NCBI GenBank assembly: GCA_902479835.1
Contig: CABSQC010000001.1
Location: forward strand, 1-20,147
DNA length: 20,147 nt
DNA from: an uncultured Streptococcus sp.
Lineage (GTDB): Bacteria > Bacillota > Bacilli > Lactobacillales > Streptococcaceae
Direction of reading: 5' to 3'
Shown one piece after another: positions 8,972 to 15,628 of the stretch (position 1 is its first letter; every line of letters starts with the position of its first letter). The notes below the pieces were generated by a model. It saw only the letters and a program-made list of their open reading frames with translations. It had not been told where the DNA came from and did no database searches. The position numbers were made by a program, and so were the translations under genes.

Positions 8972-10165
8972 TTACTGATTTTTGAAACGTTCAACGTCAC
9001 GCGCAATCACCAACTCTTCATCAGTTGGAATCACCAATACCTTCACACGGGAATCATCTGTGGAAATATCTCCGACAACTCCAAAGACGTTCTTTTCAGG
9101 GTCGACCTTGCAGCCAAACCAGCTGATTCCATTGATAATAGAAGAGCGAACATTTACTGCATTTTCACCAATTCCTGCTGTAAAGATGATGGCATCTGCA
9201 CCATTCAAGACTGCTAAGTATTGACCGATGTATTTTTGCAAACGATCGATAAAGATATCGTAAGCCAATTTAGCTTTTTCGTCTCCATTATGCATCGCTG
9301 TATGAATATCCCGCATGTCACTAGAAGATCCAGAAACACCCAGAAGACCGGATTCACGATTGAGGATGCGGCTAATATCTTCAGGCTTATTGAAATCCTC
9401 TGTATGTTCCATCAAGTATGGAATAATCGCTGGATCGAGATCCCCTGTACGGGTTCCCATCATGACACCACCTAGAGGTGTGAAGCCCATTGAGGTATCC
9501 ACAGAGATTCCCTTGTCAACCGCTGTAACAGATACACCATTTCCAACGTGGCAGGTGATCAATTTCAATTCTTCTAATGGTTTTCCAAGAAGTTTAGCAG
9601 CTTCACCAGCTACATACTGATGACTGGTTCCATGAGCGCCGTACTTACGGACCTTATTTTCTGTGTAATATTTAGTTGGAAGAGGGTAACGATAAGCTTT
9701 TTCCGGCATGGTTGTATGGAAAGAAGTATCAAATACCACAACACTGGTAATATTTGGACAAATCTCTCTAAAGGCACGAATTCCAGCTGCATTTGCAGGA
9801 TTATGAAGAGGTGCTAACAAAGACAATTCTTCTACTTTTCGAAGGACTTCGTCATCTACCAAGGCAGAATCCTTGAAGTATTCTCCACCAGCAACGACGC
9901 GGTGGCCCACACCTGTAATCTCATCGTAGGATTTGATAATATCAAAGCGAATCAAATCATCCAACAAAATTTTTACAGCTTGTGTATGGTCCTGGATATC
10001 TAATACTTGTTTTTCAGAGCGTCCATCAAATTTAACAGTTGAAATAGAATCCTTCAAACCGATCCGTTCAATCAACCCTTTTGCAAGAACAGTTTCCTCT
10101 GGCATTTGGTACAATTGCCATTTCAAACTAGAGCTTCCTGCATTAATAGAAATTGTTTTCGACAT
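8972..10165 (-). CDS. ackA: Acetate kinase
   Basis: The 397-residue cytoplasmic enzyme interconverts acetyl phosphate plus ADP with acetate plus ATP, the ATP-yielding step of mixed-acid fermentation. Family motifs are complete: NAGSSSLK (8-15), GHRVVAGGE (87-95) with Arg89, DTSFHTTMP with Asp146, [10 protein letters not shown] with His178, HVGNGVS (207-213), [19 protein letters not shown], and GIGEN near the end. A GAGGTGA ribosome site precedes the ATG. The position after the comG-methyltransferase operon is conserved in streptococci, but the gene has its own promoter and a possible catabolite-response element, so it need not follow competence control. Confidence 0.97.
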   Translation of the reverse strand: MSKTISINAGSSSLKWQLYQMPEETVLAKGLIERIGLKDSISTVKFDGRSEKQVLDIQDHTQAVKILLDDLIRFDIIKSYDEITGVGHRVVAGGEYFKDSALVDDEVLRKVEELSLLAPLHNPANAAGIRAFREICPNITSVVVFDTSFHTTMPEKAYRYPLPTKYYTENKVRKYGAHGTSHQYVAGEAAKLLGKPLEELKLITCHVGNGVSVTAVDKGISVDTSMGFTPLGGVMMGTRTGDLDPAIIPYLMEHTEDFNKPEDISRILNRESGLLGVSGSSSDMRDIHTAMHNGDEKAKLAYDIFIDRLQKYIGQYLAVLNGADAIIFTAGIGENAVNVRSSIINGISWFGCKVDPEKNVFGVVGDISTDDSRVKVLVIPTDEELVIARDVERFKNQ

Positions 10166-10176
10166 ATATTCACCTC

Positions 10177-10190
10177 ATTAAGCGTTTTCA
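10177..10190 (-). promoter_or_regulatory. Candidate CcpA-binding cre site at ackA
   Basis: On the minus strand TGAAAACGCTTAAT matches the cre core (TGAAANCGNTT) in its left and central part but loses the final CA. It begins nine bases downstream of the ackA -10 box, over the expected transcription start. ackA is a known CcpA target in low-GC Gram-positives; whether this imperfect site is used is inference. Confidence 0.4.
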
Positions 10191-10198
10191 CTTCCTCT

Positions 10199-10207
10199 AT
10201 TATATCA
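10199..10207 (-). promoter_or_regulatory. Extended -10 promoter of ackA
   Basis: On the minus strand TGA-TATAAT is a perfect -10 hexamer with TG extension, about 34 bases before the ackA ATG and just past the stop of the methyltransferase gene. No good -35 box is seen. Confidence 0.72.
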
Positions 10208-10216
10208 GATCTTTGA

Positions 10217-11170
10217 TCAAATTTCACTATCCTTTAACCAGTTTTGGAAACTTTCCGTAAAGTGAACCACCTGGTCTTGATCCTGGAGATCGGTAAACGG
10301 ATAGACAAAGGGCTGAACAGACTCTTCTTCTTGTTTTCGTAGGACGAAAATCGTCTTAGCATAGGCTGGATTTGAAAAGAGAGATTCTGGCAAGGTCAGC
10401 ATGGCAAGGATTTGAGCCTTGTCTGTTAGCCAAGCTTTTAAAAGATCACTCTGAGGGCTCGTCAAGAGGTTGTTGGGAGCTAAAAAGATGGCTACTCCTT
10501 GAGGTTTCAGGTATTTCAGCGCCTGTTCCATCATGAGGTGATGGGCATAGGTATGGCCTTCGGAGCTCGCTACCTGATAGCGCTGTGCAATCGCTTCATC
10601 TGGATAATAACCAATTGGAAGGTCACTAACGATCAAGTCACTTTCTTTCAACACTTGCGGACGCACCGCGTCGCCTTGTGCAAAGACAACACTAGACTCC
10701 ATTACGTCTGCGATACTAGCAGATAGGTCAATCAAGAGATCATCTACTTCCAATCCTAAGTAATCAATCGTGAGACGGCTATTGTTGACAATAGTCTCAG
10801 CGAGATTTCCGGTTCCACTTCCCACTTCTAAGACATCCAGTTGGTCGCTTTTAGCCAACTGATCGATCAAAAATGTAATGATAAAACCAATCGCATCTGG
10901 TGTGAACTGGTGATTCGCTTGTAAAGGTTCTGTCTGAGTAGCTTTCATAAAAAGGAATTGGTAGGCTCTGCGCCATTCTTCCTTACTTAAACCTAGTTCT
11001 TTTAATTTTTGGCTATTGTTTTTAACAATGTCTAGATCCGTCTTGCCATCCAAATACATGGCATTCTGTTCAATCAAGGCGTCATAAAAGTTGGTCGACA
11101 ATTCATTTTGAATACTTTGAGTGTTTTCTAATAGATAGGTATAAGCTTGTTCAATTTTTTCGAAATTCAT
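10217..11170 (-). CDS. Class I SAM-dependent methyltransferase of the comG operon (YtxK-like)
   Basis: The 317-residue protein resembles N6-adenine DNA methylases of the YtxK type: a helical N-terminal region (1-90), the SAM-binding motif VLEVGSGTGN (113-122), the second acidic strand LGLEVDD, and an active-site motif SDLPIGYYP (182-190) in place of the canonical NPPF/Y. The substrate is not known. It starts behind GGAGG, 30 bases after comGG, and shares the comG transcript; the same gene closes the comG operon in pneumococcus and S. mutans before ackA. The atypical catalytic tetrapeptide means DNA methylation should not be assumed. Confidence 0.85.
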   Translation of the reverse strand: MNFEKIEQAYTYLLENTQSIQNELSTNFYDALIEQNAMYLDGKTDLDIVKNNSQKLKELGLSKEEWRRAYQFLFMKATQTEPLQANHQFTPDAIGFIITFLIDQLAKSDQLDVLEVGSGTGNLAETIVNNSRLTIDYLGLEVDDLLIDLSASIADVMESSVVFAQGDAVRPQVLKESDLIVSDLPIGYYPDEAIAQRYQVASSEGHTYAHHLMMEQALKYLKPQGVAIFLAPNNLLTSPQSDLLKAWLTDKAQILAMLTLPESLFSNPAYAKTIFVLRKQEEESVQPFVYPFTDLQDQDQVVHFTESFQNWLKDSEI

Positions 11171-11200
11171 GATTTCCTCCGCACCCTATCATACCAAAAA

Positions 11201-11659
11201 TTAGTCTTTTTCGCTATTTTCTGATGGTTCCTTGATCTCGTTTGGCGTCTCTTCAGAAGGCGTTTCGCTCCCTGCCTTCTCCTTATCTTTCTGTGTCTTC
11301 TTCTTTTCTTTTTGGCTCTTCTTACTTTCTTTTTCTTCCCTTACTGGAAGGACAAACTCATAGCTTTCGCCATCCATCTCAGCCTGGGCATGAAGAAAAC
11401 CAGTATCCTTCTTTAGCTGAACGGTTCCAGATTTTAAATGAATCTCTGATGTCTTCTCATCACTCTTTCTCTTTTCAAGAGCCATTTGCACCAAAGCATA
11501 GGCCCGAAGGCGATCTTGACTCGTCTTTAAGATTCGTCTTTCCGCAACCTGACGGTGCAGGTAAAACTGAAGCAAGAGACTAAAAATCGCTGCCATCAAG
11601 AGAGCGTAAAGCAAGACACCAGCCTTAACTTTTTTCATTTTGTATCGCTGGTACCACAT
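11201..11659 (-). CDS. comGG: Competence pseudopilus minor component ComGG
   Basis: The 152-residue protein has a short positive N-terminus, then a hydrophobic segment beginning KAGVLLYALLMAA (12-24). It follows the layout of a pilin but lacks Glu at +5 (Tyr18). From about residue 105 it becomes a low-complexity Lys/Glu/Ser tail. It assembles with other minor pilins at the membrane for DNA uptake. I chose the ATG at 11659, which gives an MW-start like pneumococcal CglG and has AAGGGAG ten bases upstream; ATGs at 11668 and 11638 are alternatives. It overlaps the end of comGF by 35 bases. Confidence 0.82.
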   Translation of the reverse strand: MWYQRYKMKKVKAGVLLYALLMAAIFSLLLQFYLHRQVAERRILKTSQDRLRAYALVQMALEKRKSDEKTSEIHLKSGTVQLKKDTGFLHAQAEMDGESYEFVLPVREEKESKKSQKEKKKTQKDKEKAGSETPSEETPNEIKEPSENSEKD

Positions 11660-12077
11660 GGTAGACATACTCCCTTTCTAGACCATCTTCAAAATTCAAC
11701 CGCAGATGAAGCGACTCTCCCTCCTGCCAAATCTGACTAGAGTGAACCCCTGAAATCATAGGCTGATAGCCCCTGCCCTTATCATCTGTTTTTCGGATAT
11801 CATCCCCTTTCGATTGACCAATGGCAATTGGTTTTTGATCCTGAACCAAGTAGATATGATTGTCCGCTACTTTTTCAAAATGACTCCGATCCAATTCCAC
11901 CTGCAATTGTTGCTGAAAAAGTATCCATTCTTCCTGCTTTTGATGTGCCTGGTAGTCCAATTCAGCATGCAGGAGCTTGGTCAAGCCTTGAAAGACCAAC
12001 ACTCCCCCACTGAGCACCAAGAGAGCGACCAAGGCTTCGAGCAGGGTAAAGGCCTTGACCTTTCCGTTATTCCACAT
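11625..12077 (-). CDS. comGF: Competence minor pseudopilin ComGF
   Basis: The 150-residue protein begins MWNNGKVKA followed by a prepilin methylation segment FTLLEALVALLVLSGG (10-25), with Glu14 at mature position +5, so ComC peptidase should cleave after Ala9. The rest forms a soluble head with conserved GYQPMISGV and LRLNFEDG stretches. It belongs to the transformation pseudopilus. The ATG at 12077 overlaps the comGE stop by 11 bases and lies behind AAGGTGG; the longer in-frame extension to 12149 would sit wholly within comGE and is rejected. Confidence 0.9.
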   Translation of the reverse strand: MWNNGKVKAFTLLEALVALLVLSGGVLVFQGLTKLLHAELDYQAHQKQEEWILFQQQLQVELDRSHFEKVADNHIYLVQDQKPIAIGQSKGDDIRKTDDKGRGYQPMISGVHSSQIWQEGESLHLRLNFEDGLEREYVYHVVPAIQNEKS

Positions 12078-12354
12078 GCAGTACCACCTTCCCTTGATGA
12101 TAGACCGTGAGTTGATCGGCATCTTTTTCGACTTGAACCTGAATGCCATTGGCCTCTAGATGATTTTGCCCTGTCTGAAGCGCCATTTGAGCGACAGATA
12201 AGACCTCTACCTCTTTGAAATCCGCTAGTCGCTCCTTGCGCGAACGCCGGATCTCCCCTAACAATAAGGTCGTAATCATGGCAAATAAACCCAAGGCTAC
12301 CAAAGATTCTATGAGAATACTAGCGGGAACGGATGCTTTTTTTAATTTTCCCAT
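12067..12354 (-). CDS. comGE: Competence minor pseudopilin ComGE
   Basis: The 95-residue protein has the pilin layout, with a basic leader MGKLKKASVPA and a hydrophobic helix SILIESLVALGLFAM (12-26). Glu16 occupies +5, but the usual Phe at +1 is Ser, so processing may be atypical. It follows with a short helical and beta-rich head including QMALQTGQNHLEANG, conserved among streptococcal ComGE (CglE). The ATG at 12354 lies within the last 35 bases of comGD; no strong ribosome site is seen, suggesting coupling. Confidence 0.85.
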   Translation of the reverse strand: MGKLKKASVPASILIESLVALGLFAMITTLLLGEIRRSRKERLADFKEVEVLSVAQMALQTGQNHLEANGIQVQVEKDADQLTVYHQGKVVLHVE

Positions 12355-12730
12355 TTCCAAGCGACAGTTGATAGGTCACCACTCCTCTCTGTGTCTGAAA
12401 GTGAACATTGGCCAGGGATGAATTGCCACCTGCACGGTCTAAACGAATAGTTTTAGGATCTTGCAAAATGACAGAATCAGGAATCTCCACCGTCTGGTAA
12501 GGCGTTTGAATCTTCCTTGCAGTCACTTCAACATCCAATTCCGTTTGCCTTGCCAGCGCTATTTTCTGGCTTTCTTGATAGAGGTGTTCAAACTCTGCAA
12601 AAAATACTTTTTCTTCCACCTGCTGAAAGCTCGTCTTGATCGATCCCGATAAGCCCAGATAGATAAAACTGACGATCATCAAGGTCAGAAGAGTCTCCAC
12701 CAAGGTGAAGGCCTTAATCTGCAACCGCAC
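12320..12730 (-). CDS. comGD: Competence minor pseudopilin ComGD
   Basis: The 136-residue protein starts MRLQIKA followed by FTLVETLLTLMIVSF (8-22), a class III signal with predicted cleavage after Ala7 and Glu12 at +5. The head domain contains DRAGGNSSLA and a final LGNGKIKK, both shared with pneumococcal CglD. The start is the GTG at 12730, six bases after GGAG and inside the end of comGC; an ATG at 12754 has no ribosome site. It is a pilus-tip type component of the DNA uptake machine. Confidence 0.87.
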   Translation of the reverse strand: MRLQIKAFTLVETLLTLMIVSFIYLGLSGSIKTSFQQVEEKVFFAEFEHLYQESQKIALARQTELDVEVTARKIQTPYQTVEIPDSVILQDPKTIRLDRAGGNSSLANVHFQTQRGVVTYQLSLGNGKIKKSIRSR

Positions 12731-13031
12731 GAGTTTCTCCACTATTTTTCGCATAATAGGCACGATAAGATTCTGCTTGTTTGTTGGTAATATTTCCATC
12801 AGCAATTAGCTTTGATAGAGTGGCTTGATCATTGGTATGATTGAGCTCATACAATTCAGCCTGGCTTTCGACCACCTTCACAACCGCTGCATTTCCTGTC
12901 TCTTTCACGGAGTCTTTTTGCTTGGTCAAATTCGGCACAAAGAGCAATAAGAGTACACTGATGATCAATAAGACCACCAACATTTCAATCAGCGTAAAAG
13001 CTTTTACCTTGTATGTTTTTAATTTTTTCAT
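12714..13031 (-). CDS. comGC: Major competence pseudopilin ComGC
   Basis: The 105-residue protein is the main subunit of the transformation pilus that captures external DNA. The signal MKKLKTYKVKA is followed by FTLIEMLVVLLIISVLLLLF (12-31), with cleavage expected after Ala11 and Glu16 at +5, a textbook type IV pilin start. The small helical head contains VVESQAELYELNH. The ATG at 13031 has GGAGG seven bases upstream and overlaps the comGB stop in an ATGA. Confidence 0.95.
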   Translation of the reverse strand: MKKLKTYKVKAFTLIEMLVVLLIISVLLLLFVPNLTKQKDSVKETGNAAVVKVVESQAELYELNHTNDQATLSKLIADGNITNKQAESYRAYYAKNSGETRAVAD

Positions 13032-14113
13032 AAATGAACCTCCATATTTTGATAAATCGGCAGCAACATGGCTGCGTAAAGTAAGACAATCACAAGAGCC
13101 ACAAAGACAAAGACCAAGGGTTGTATCACATTCATGGCCTTGTGGACCCGACGAAAGAAGTCTTCCCATGTTTTTTCAGCGTAGATCTCTAGCTCACTTC
13201 CAAGCTTTGATTTGACCTCACCATATTCAATCATAAGCGGCATTTCTTTTTTGAAAAAAGAATATCCCCCAACCGTCTCTGAAAAGGATTGACCGCGGTC
13301 TAAAGAAAGAGCTAAATCTCTTCCAATCTCTTGGAAAAGCTGGGATTTTTGCTCCTGCATCATGGAAAAAATCTGAGACAATTCCAATCCTTGCCCAATC
13401 AGATTGCCCCATTCTCTGGCATAATAGGCTGTCAAATAAGCTTGAATCATGCCTTTTCCGAAAGGCAGATGAGACAAGGTTCTAAAAACATTGATCTTGC
13501 CTGACTTTCGATAATAGAGAAAGCCGAGTAAGAAGAAGGTCACCAGTCCCGCTCCTAAGGCCAAAAAGAGTTGGGGGAAGGAACTGATCAATTGCGTCCC
13601 AATATTTTGAGCATCCATTTGAGGGAGCAAGTAATTGCGCAAGCCAAGCATAATTAGAACTAAAAACCCAAGCAAGATAAGAGGATAGGTGCTCACCTCA
13701 ATCAGCTTTTTCTTGACCTTGCGCATGTTTTCTAGGTAAGCACTGATTTTCTCCAAGCTCAATGCAAGATTGCCATGAAGCTCAGCGAGAGACAGCTGTG
13801 TCGTGACCGCATCTGAAAAACCGATCCCTGCCATCATCTCAGAAAAACTCCGCCCCCGCGAGAGATCCTCTCGCATCTGGGAAACCAAACGACTCTCCAC
13901 TAGGTGAGAGCGATCCAGAAAATCGACAATCTCAGATAGGTGAAAACCACTCGAGTAAAGATTCAAAAACAATTCAATGATTTGCTTTTGTTTAGCGGTA
14001 GATAATTTTTTCGGCTTGGGCCTGAGCCAGCTGGATATATCCCGATTGAGCCAAGAGATCCATTTGTTGGTTCCAGCGGCTGGCTGAGTGCTCTTGGTAG
14101 TTTTCCGTCGCAA
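13028..14113 (-). CDS. comGB: Competence type II secretion-like platform protein ComGB
   Basis: This polytopic GspF/PilC-family protein is the inner-membrane platform for pseudopilus assembly with the ATPase ComGA. Two GspF repeats are visible, one with QLSLAELHGNLALSLEKI and one with IEYGEVKSKLGSELEIYAEK, each followed by a hydrophobic segment; the last helix is near LVFVFVALVIVLLYAAM. The start is uncertain: homology begins near NRDISSWLRPKPKKL, but no ATG, GTG or TTG lies between there and the TTG at 14113 chosen here (361 residues), which overlaps comGA by 122 bases. GTG 14125 and TTG 14137 are also in frame. Confidence 0.85.
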   Translation of the reverse strand: MRRKTTKSTQPAAGTNKWISWLNRDISSWLRPKPKKLSTAKQKQIIELFLNLYSSGFHLSEIVDFLDRSHLVESRLVSQMREDLSRGRSFSEMMAGIGFSDAVTTQLSLAELHGNLALSLEKISAYLENMRKVKKKLIEVSTYPLILLGFLVLIMLGLRNYLLPQMDAQNIGTQLISSFPQLFLALGAGLVTFFLLGFLYYRKSGKINVFRTLSHLPFGKGMIQAYLTAYYAREWGNLIGQGLELSQIFSMMQEQKSQLFQEIGRDLALSLDRGQSFSETVGGYSFFKKEMPLMIEYGEVKSKLGSELEIYAEKTWEDFFRRVHKAMNVIQPLVFVFVALVIVLLYAAMLLPIYQNMEVHL

Positions 14114-14933
14114 AATCGACCACACCTCCTCCTGCAATTAATCGTTGGTAGCAAATACCTTGTAAAACAATCTTGAGTTCTTCCTCACTCACTCCAAGTT
14201 CTAAGAGCCTCTCATAAACACCTCGAACGCTCTTGGCATGAATCGTAGAGAAGACGGTGACTCCTGTCAAACTAGCTCGTACGACCGCACGAGCTGTTTC
14301 CCTATCTCGGATCTCTCCAATAATGAGAAGGTCCGGCCGATGGCGTAAGGAGAGTTTGATCAGGTTGTCATAGGTCATGCCGATCTGGTCATTCAGCTGA
14401 AGTTGAAGCATATTGTCCTGCTTGATCTCGACAGGGTCTTCAATAGACATGACTTGCTGGTCCGCAAAGCGCTCTTGCGCTAAAGCATGCATGAGAGTGG
14501 TCTTTCCCGAGCCAACGGGGCCCGCAAAAAGATAAAGCCCACGACCAGCCAATTTCTTCTGCAACTCAGGTAGTTGATCAAACCAAAAACGCAATTCGCG
14601 TTCCTCATCATGCAAGAGCCGAATAACCAAGCTTTCATAGCCACGATAATCCCCCACCGTCGACAAGCGAATCGATACCAGCCCATCCTCCAGTGGGTAA
14701 TCACACGACCCTAGCTGGCTCCGCCTTTTTTCTCCCACATTCATGCCTGCCACGAACTTAAAGTGGCTGATCATAGCTGTCATCTCCTCAAAAGGGAAGG
14801 ATTGTACAAAGCGCCTCTCATCTCCAACCCTCATAAAAACCTGGTACTCCTCTCTCCGAGGAATAAAGTAGAGATCCTGGGCTTCTTCTTTTTTTCCCAT
14901 ACGGATCAATTTTTTTGCAATTTCTTGAACCAT
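13992..14933 (-). CDS. comGA: Competence pilus assembly ATPase ComGA
   Basis: The 313-residue cytoplasmic traffic ATPase of the GspE/PilB type powers pseudopilus assembly during natural transformation. Visible are the Walker A motif GPVGSGKTT (138-146), the Asp box MSIEDPVE (162-169), the Walker B region DLLIIGEIRD (201-210) and the His box STIHAKS. The N-terminal domain common to pneumococcal CglA is present (GEKRRSQLGSCDY), and the length equals that of the pneumococcal protein. I chose the ATG at 14933 behind GAGGAGG rather than a GTG inside that site at 14948. It is first in the comG operon. Confidence 0.96.
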   Translation of the reverse strand: MVQEIAKKLIRMGKKEEAQDLYFIPRREEYQVFMRVGDERRFVQSFPFEEMTAMISHFKFVAGMNVGEKRRSQLGSCDYPLEDGLVSIRLSTVGDYRGYESLVIRLLHDEERELRFWFDQLPELQKKLAGRGLYLFAGPVGSGKTTLMHALAQERFADQQVMSIEDPVEIKQDNMLQLQLNDQIGMTYDNLIKLSLRHRPDLLIIGEIRDRETARAVVRASLTGVTVFSTIHAKSVRGVYERLLELGVSEEELKIVLQGICYQRLIAGGGVVDFATENYQEHSASRWNQQMDLLAQSGYIQLAQAQAEKIIYR

Positions 14934-14954
14934 AGTTCCTCCTCTCACTTATAC

Positions 14955-14962
14955 TATTCGAA
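14955..14962 (-). promoter_or_regulatory. Cin-box (ComX/SigX promoter) of the comG operon
   Basis: On the minus strand TTCGAATA matches the combox consensus TACGAATA in seven of eight bases, after a T-rich tract, and ends 21 bases before the comGA ATG. It is identical to the box at 33-40. comG operons of streptococci are ComX-dependent. Confidence 0.85.
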
Positions 14963-14971
14963 AAAGAAGAC

Positions 14972-15010
14972 AAAAAAGAAGACTTTCTAGATAGCTCTAA
15001 AAAATCTTCT
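14972..15010 (-). terminator. Rho-independent terminator of the DUF1033 gene
   Basis: On the minus strand AGAAGA, a U-rich segment and TAGA pair with TCTA, GAAAG and TCTTCT around a GCTA loop, giving a stem of about 15 pairs, followed by six T residues. It lies just upstream of the comG cin-box and so insulates the competence operon from read-through. Confidence 0.82.
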
Positions 15011-15019
15011 AAATATCTC

Positions 15020-15409
15020 TTATGACAGGGTTGTCCCCTTTTTTGAATCGAGTGTATATTGACAAGAACGGTGTTTGCGACTGCCTCTTTCCTTTTCGTA
15101 GCCTGGGCGGAGCTTGCTTTTAGGGATCTTATGCTCGTCTTCTAGGAGGACAATCGAATGGAAAAACTGCACATCTTCACTGCAGTCCTCACACCACTCT
15201 TGCTCCTTGGTATCCCAAAAGATCGTCATGAGATCACTCCGACTCTTATAACTTGGAAAGTGTGCATTCAACTCTAACCATTTCTGCTTGTAGTATTTCA
15301 AAGCCTGGTAATAGTCTTCAAACTTCTGACTACTGACGATATCTTCTTCCCAACCTTCTAAAAACCACCAGGGTTCACAGTCCCCATACATTTCAATCAC
15401 TCGATACAT
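15020..15409 (-). CDS. DUF1033 family protein
   Basis: The 129-residue soluble protein matches the DUF1033 family found in streptococci and relatives. Recognisable features are MYRVIEMYGDCEPWWFLEGW at the start, YKSRSDLMTIFWD in the middle, and a pair of closely spaced cysteines (WCEDCSEDVQ) that could bind a metal. Function is unknown. The tail is basic. In S. mutans and pneumococcus this gene lies between rpoC and comGA. The ATG at 15409 has GGAAG five bases upstream; an ATG at 15421 overlaps the AAAGG site and is less likely. It has its own promoter and terminator. Confidence 0.85.
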   Translation of the reverse strand: MYRVIEMYGDCEPWWFLEGWEEDIVSSQKFEDYYQALKYYKQKWLELNAHFPSYKSRSDLMTIFWDTKEQEWCEDCSEDVQFFHSIVLLEDEHKIPKSKLRPGYEKERGSRKHRSCQYTLDSKKGTTLS

Positions 15410-15435
15410 AAACTCTTCCATCCTTTGTATCCTCT

Positions 15436-15441
15436 ATTATA
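15436..15441 (-). promoter_or_regulatory. -10 box of the DUF1033 promoter
   Basis: On the minus strand a perfect TATAAT lies 26 bases before the ATG at 15409. The -35 region around 15458-15465 is weak (TTTTATT). A pair of 11-base-spaced repeats lies 44-67 bases further upstream. Confidence 0.6.
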
Positions 15442-15484
15442 TAGAAAATCCTTTGAGAATAAAAGTTTTCTGCTCAGAGCATAA

Positions 15485-15503
15485 TTTTCAGGTAGTTTTC
15501 AGG
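15485..15503. repeat. Pair of 11-base-spaced direct repeats TTTTCAGG
   Basis: On the plus strand TTTTCAGG occurs at 15485-15492 and again at 15496-15503. A looser copy, TTTTTACAG, follows at the next 11-base step (15507). Exactly 11-base spacing is typical of binding sites for OmpR/PhoB-type response regulators. The gap 15410-15628 otherwise holds only the DUF1033 promoter and the GH8 terminator. Confidence 0.4.
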
Positions 15504-15569
15504 TGATTTTTACAGTTATTTTTCAAAAATAGACTACTTGATTTCTCTTGGGTCCTTTTTTCGAGAATC

Positions 15570-15615
15570 AAAAAAGAGAGTCCCAACAAAATGACGAGCC
15601 ATCCTGGGAACTCTC
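15570..15615 (-). terminator. Rho-independent terminator of the polysaccharide operon
   Basis: On the minus strand GAGAG and TCCCA pair with TGGGA and CTCTC (one bulged base) around a loop of about 19 bases, and the stem is followed by TTTTTT. It is located 13 bases after the GH8 stop codon. Confidence 0.8.
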
Positions 15616-15628
15616 TCTTCTCAAGTAT

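Noticed and set aside
12443..12450. AACGAATA on the plus strand, similar to a cin-box; also CTCGAATA at 8872-8879 and GGCGAATA at 4379-4386
   Set aside because: All lack the leading T of the box, lie within coding sequence and do not precede a gene start on that strand.
12732..13169. Upstream in-frame extension of comGC to 13169
   Set aside because: It would overlap comGB by over 140 bases and put the prepilin signal in the middle of the protein; the ATG at 13031 has GGAGG and an ATGA overlap.
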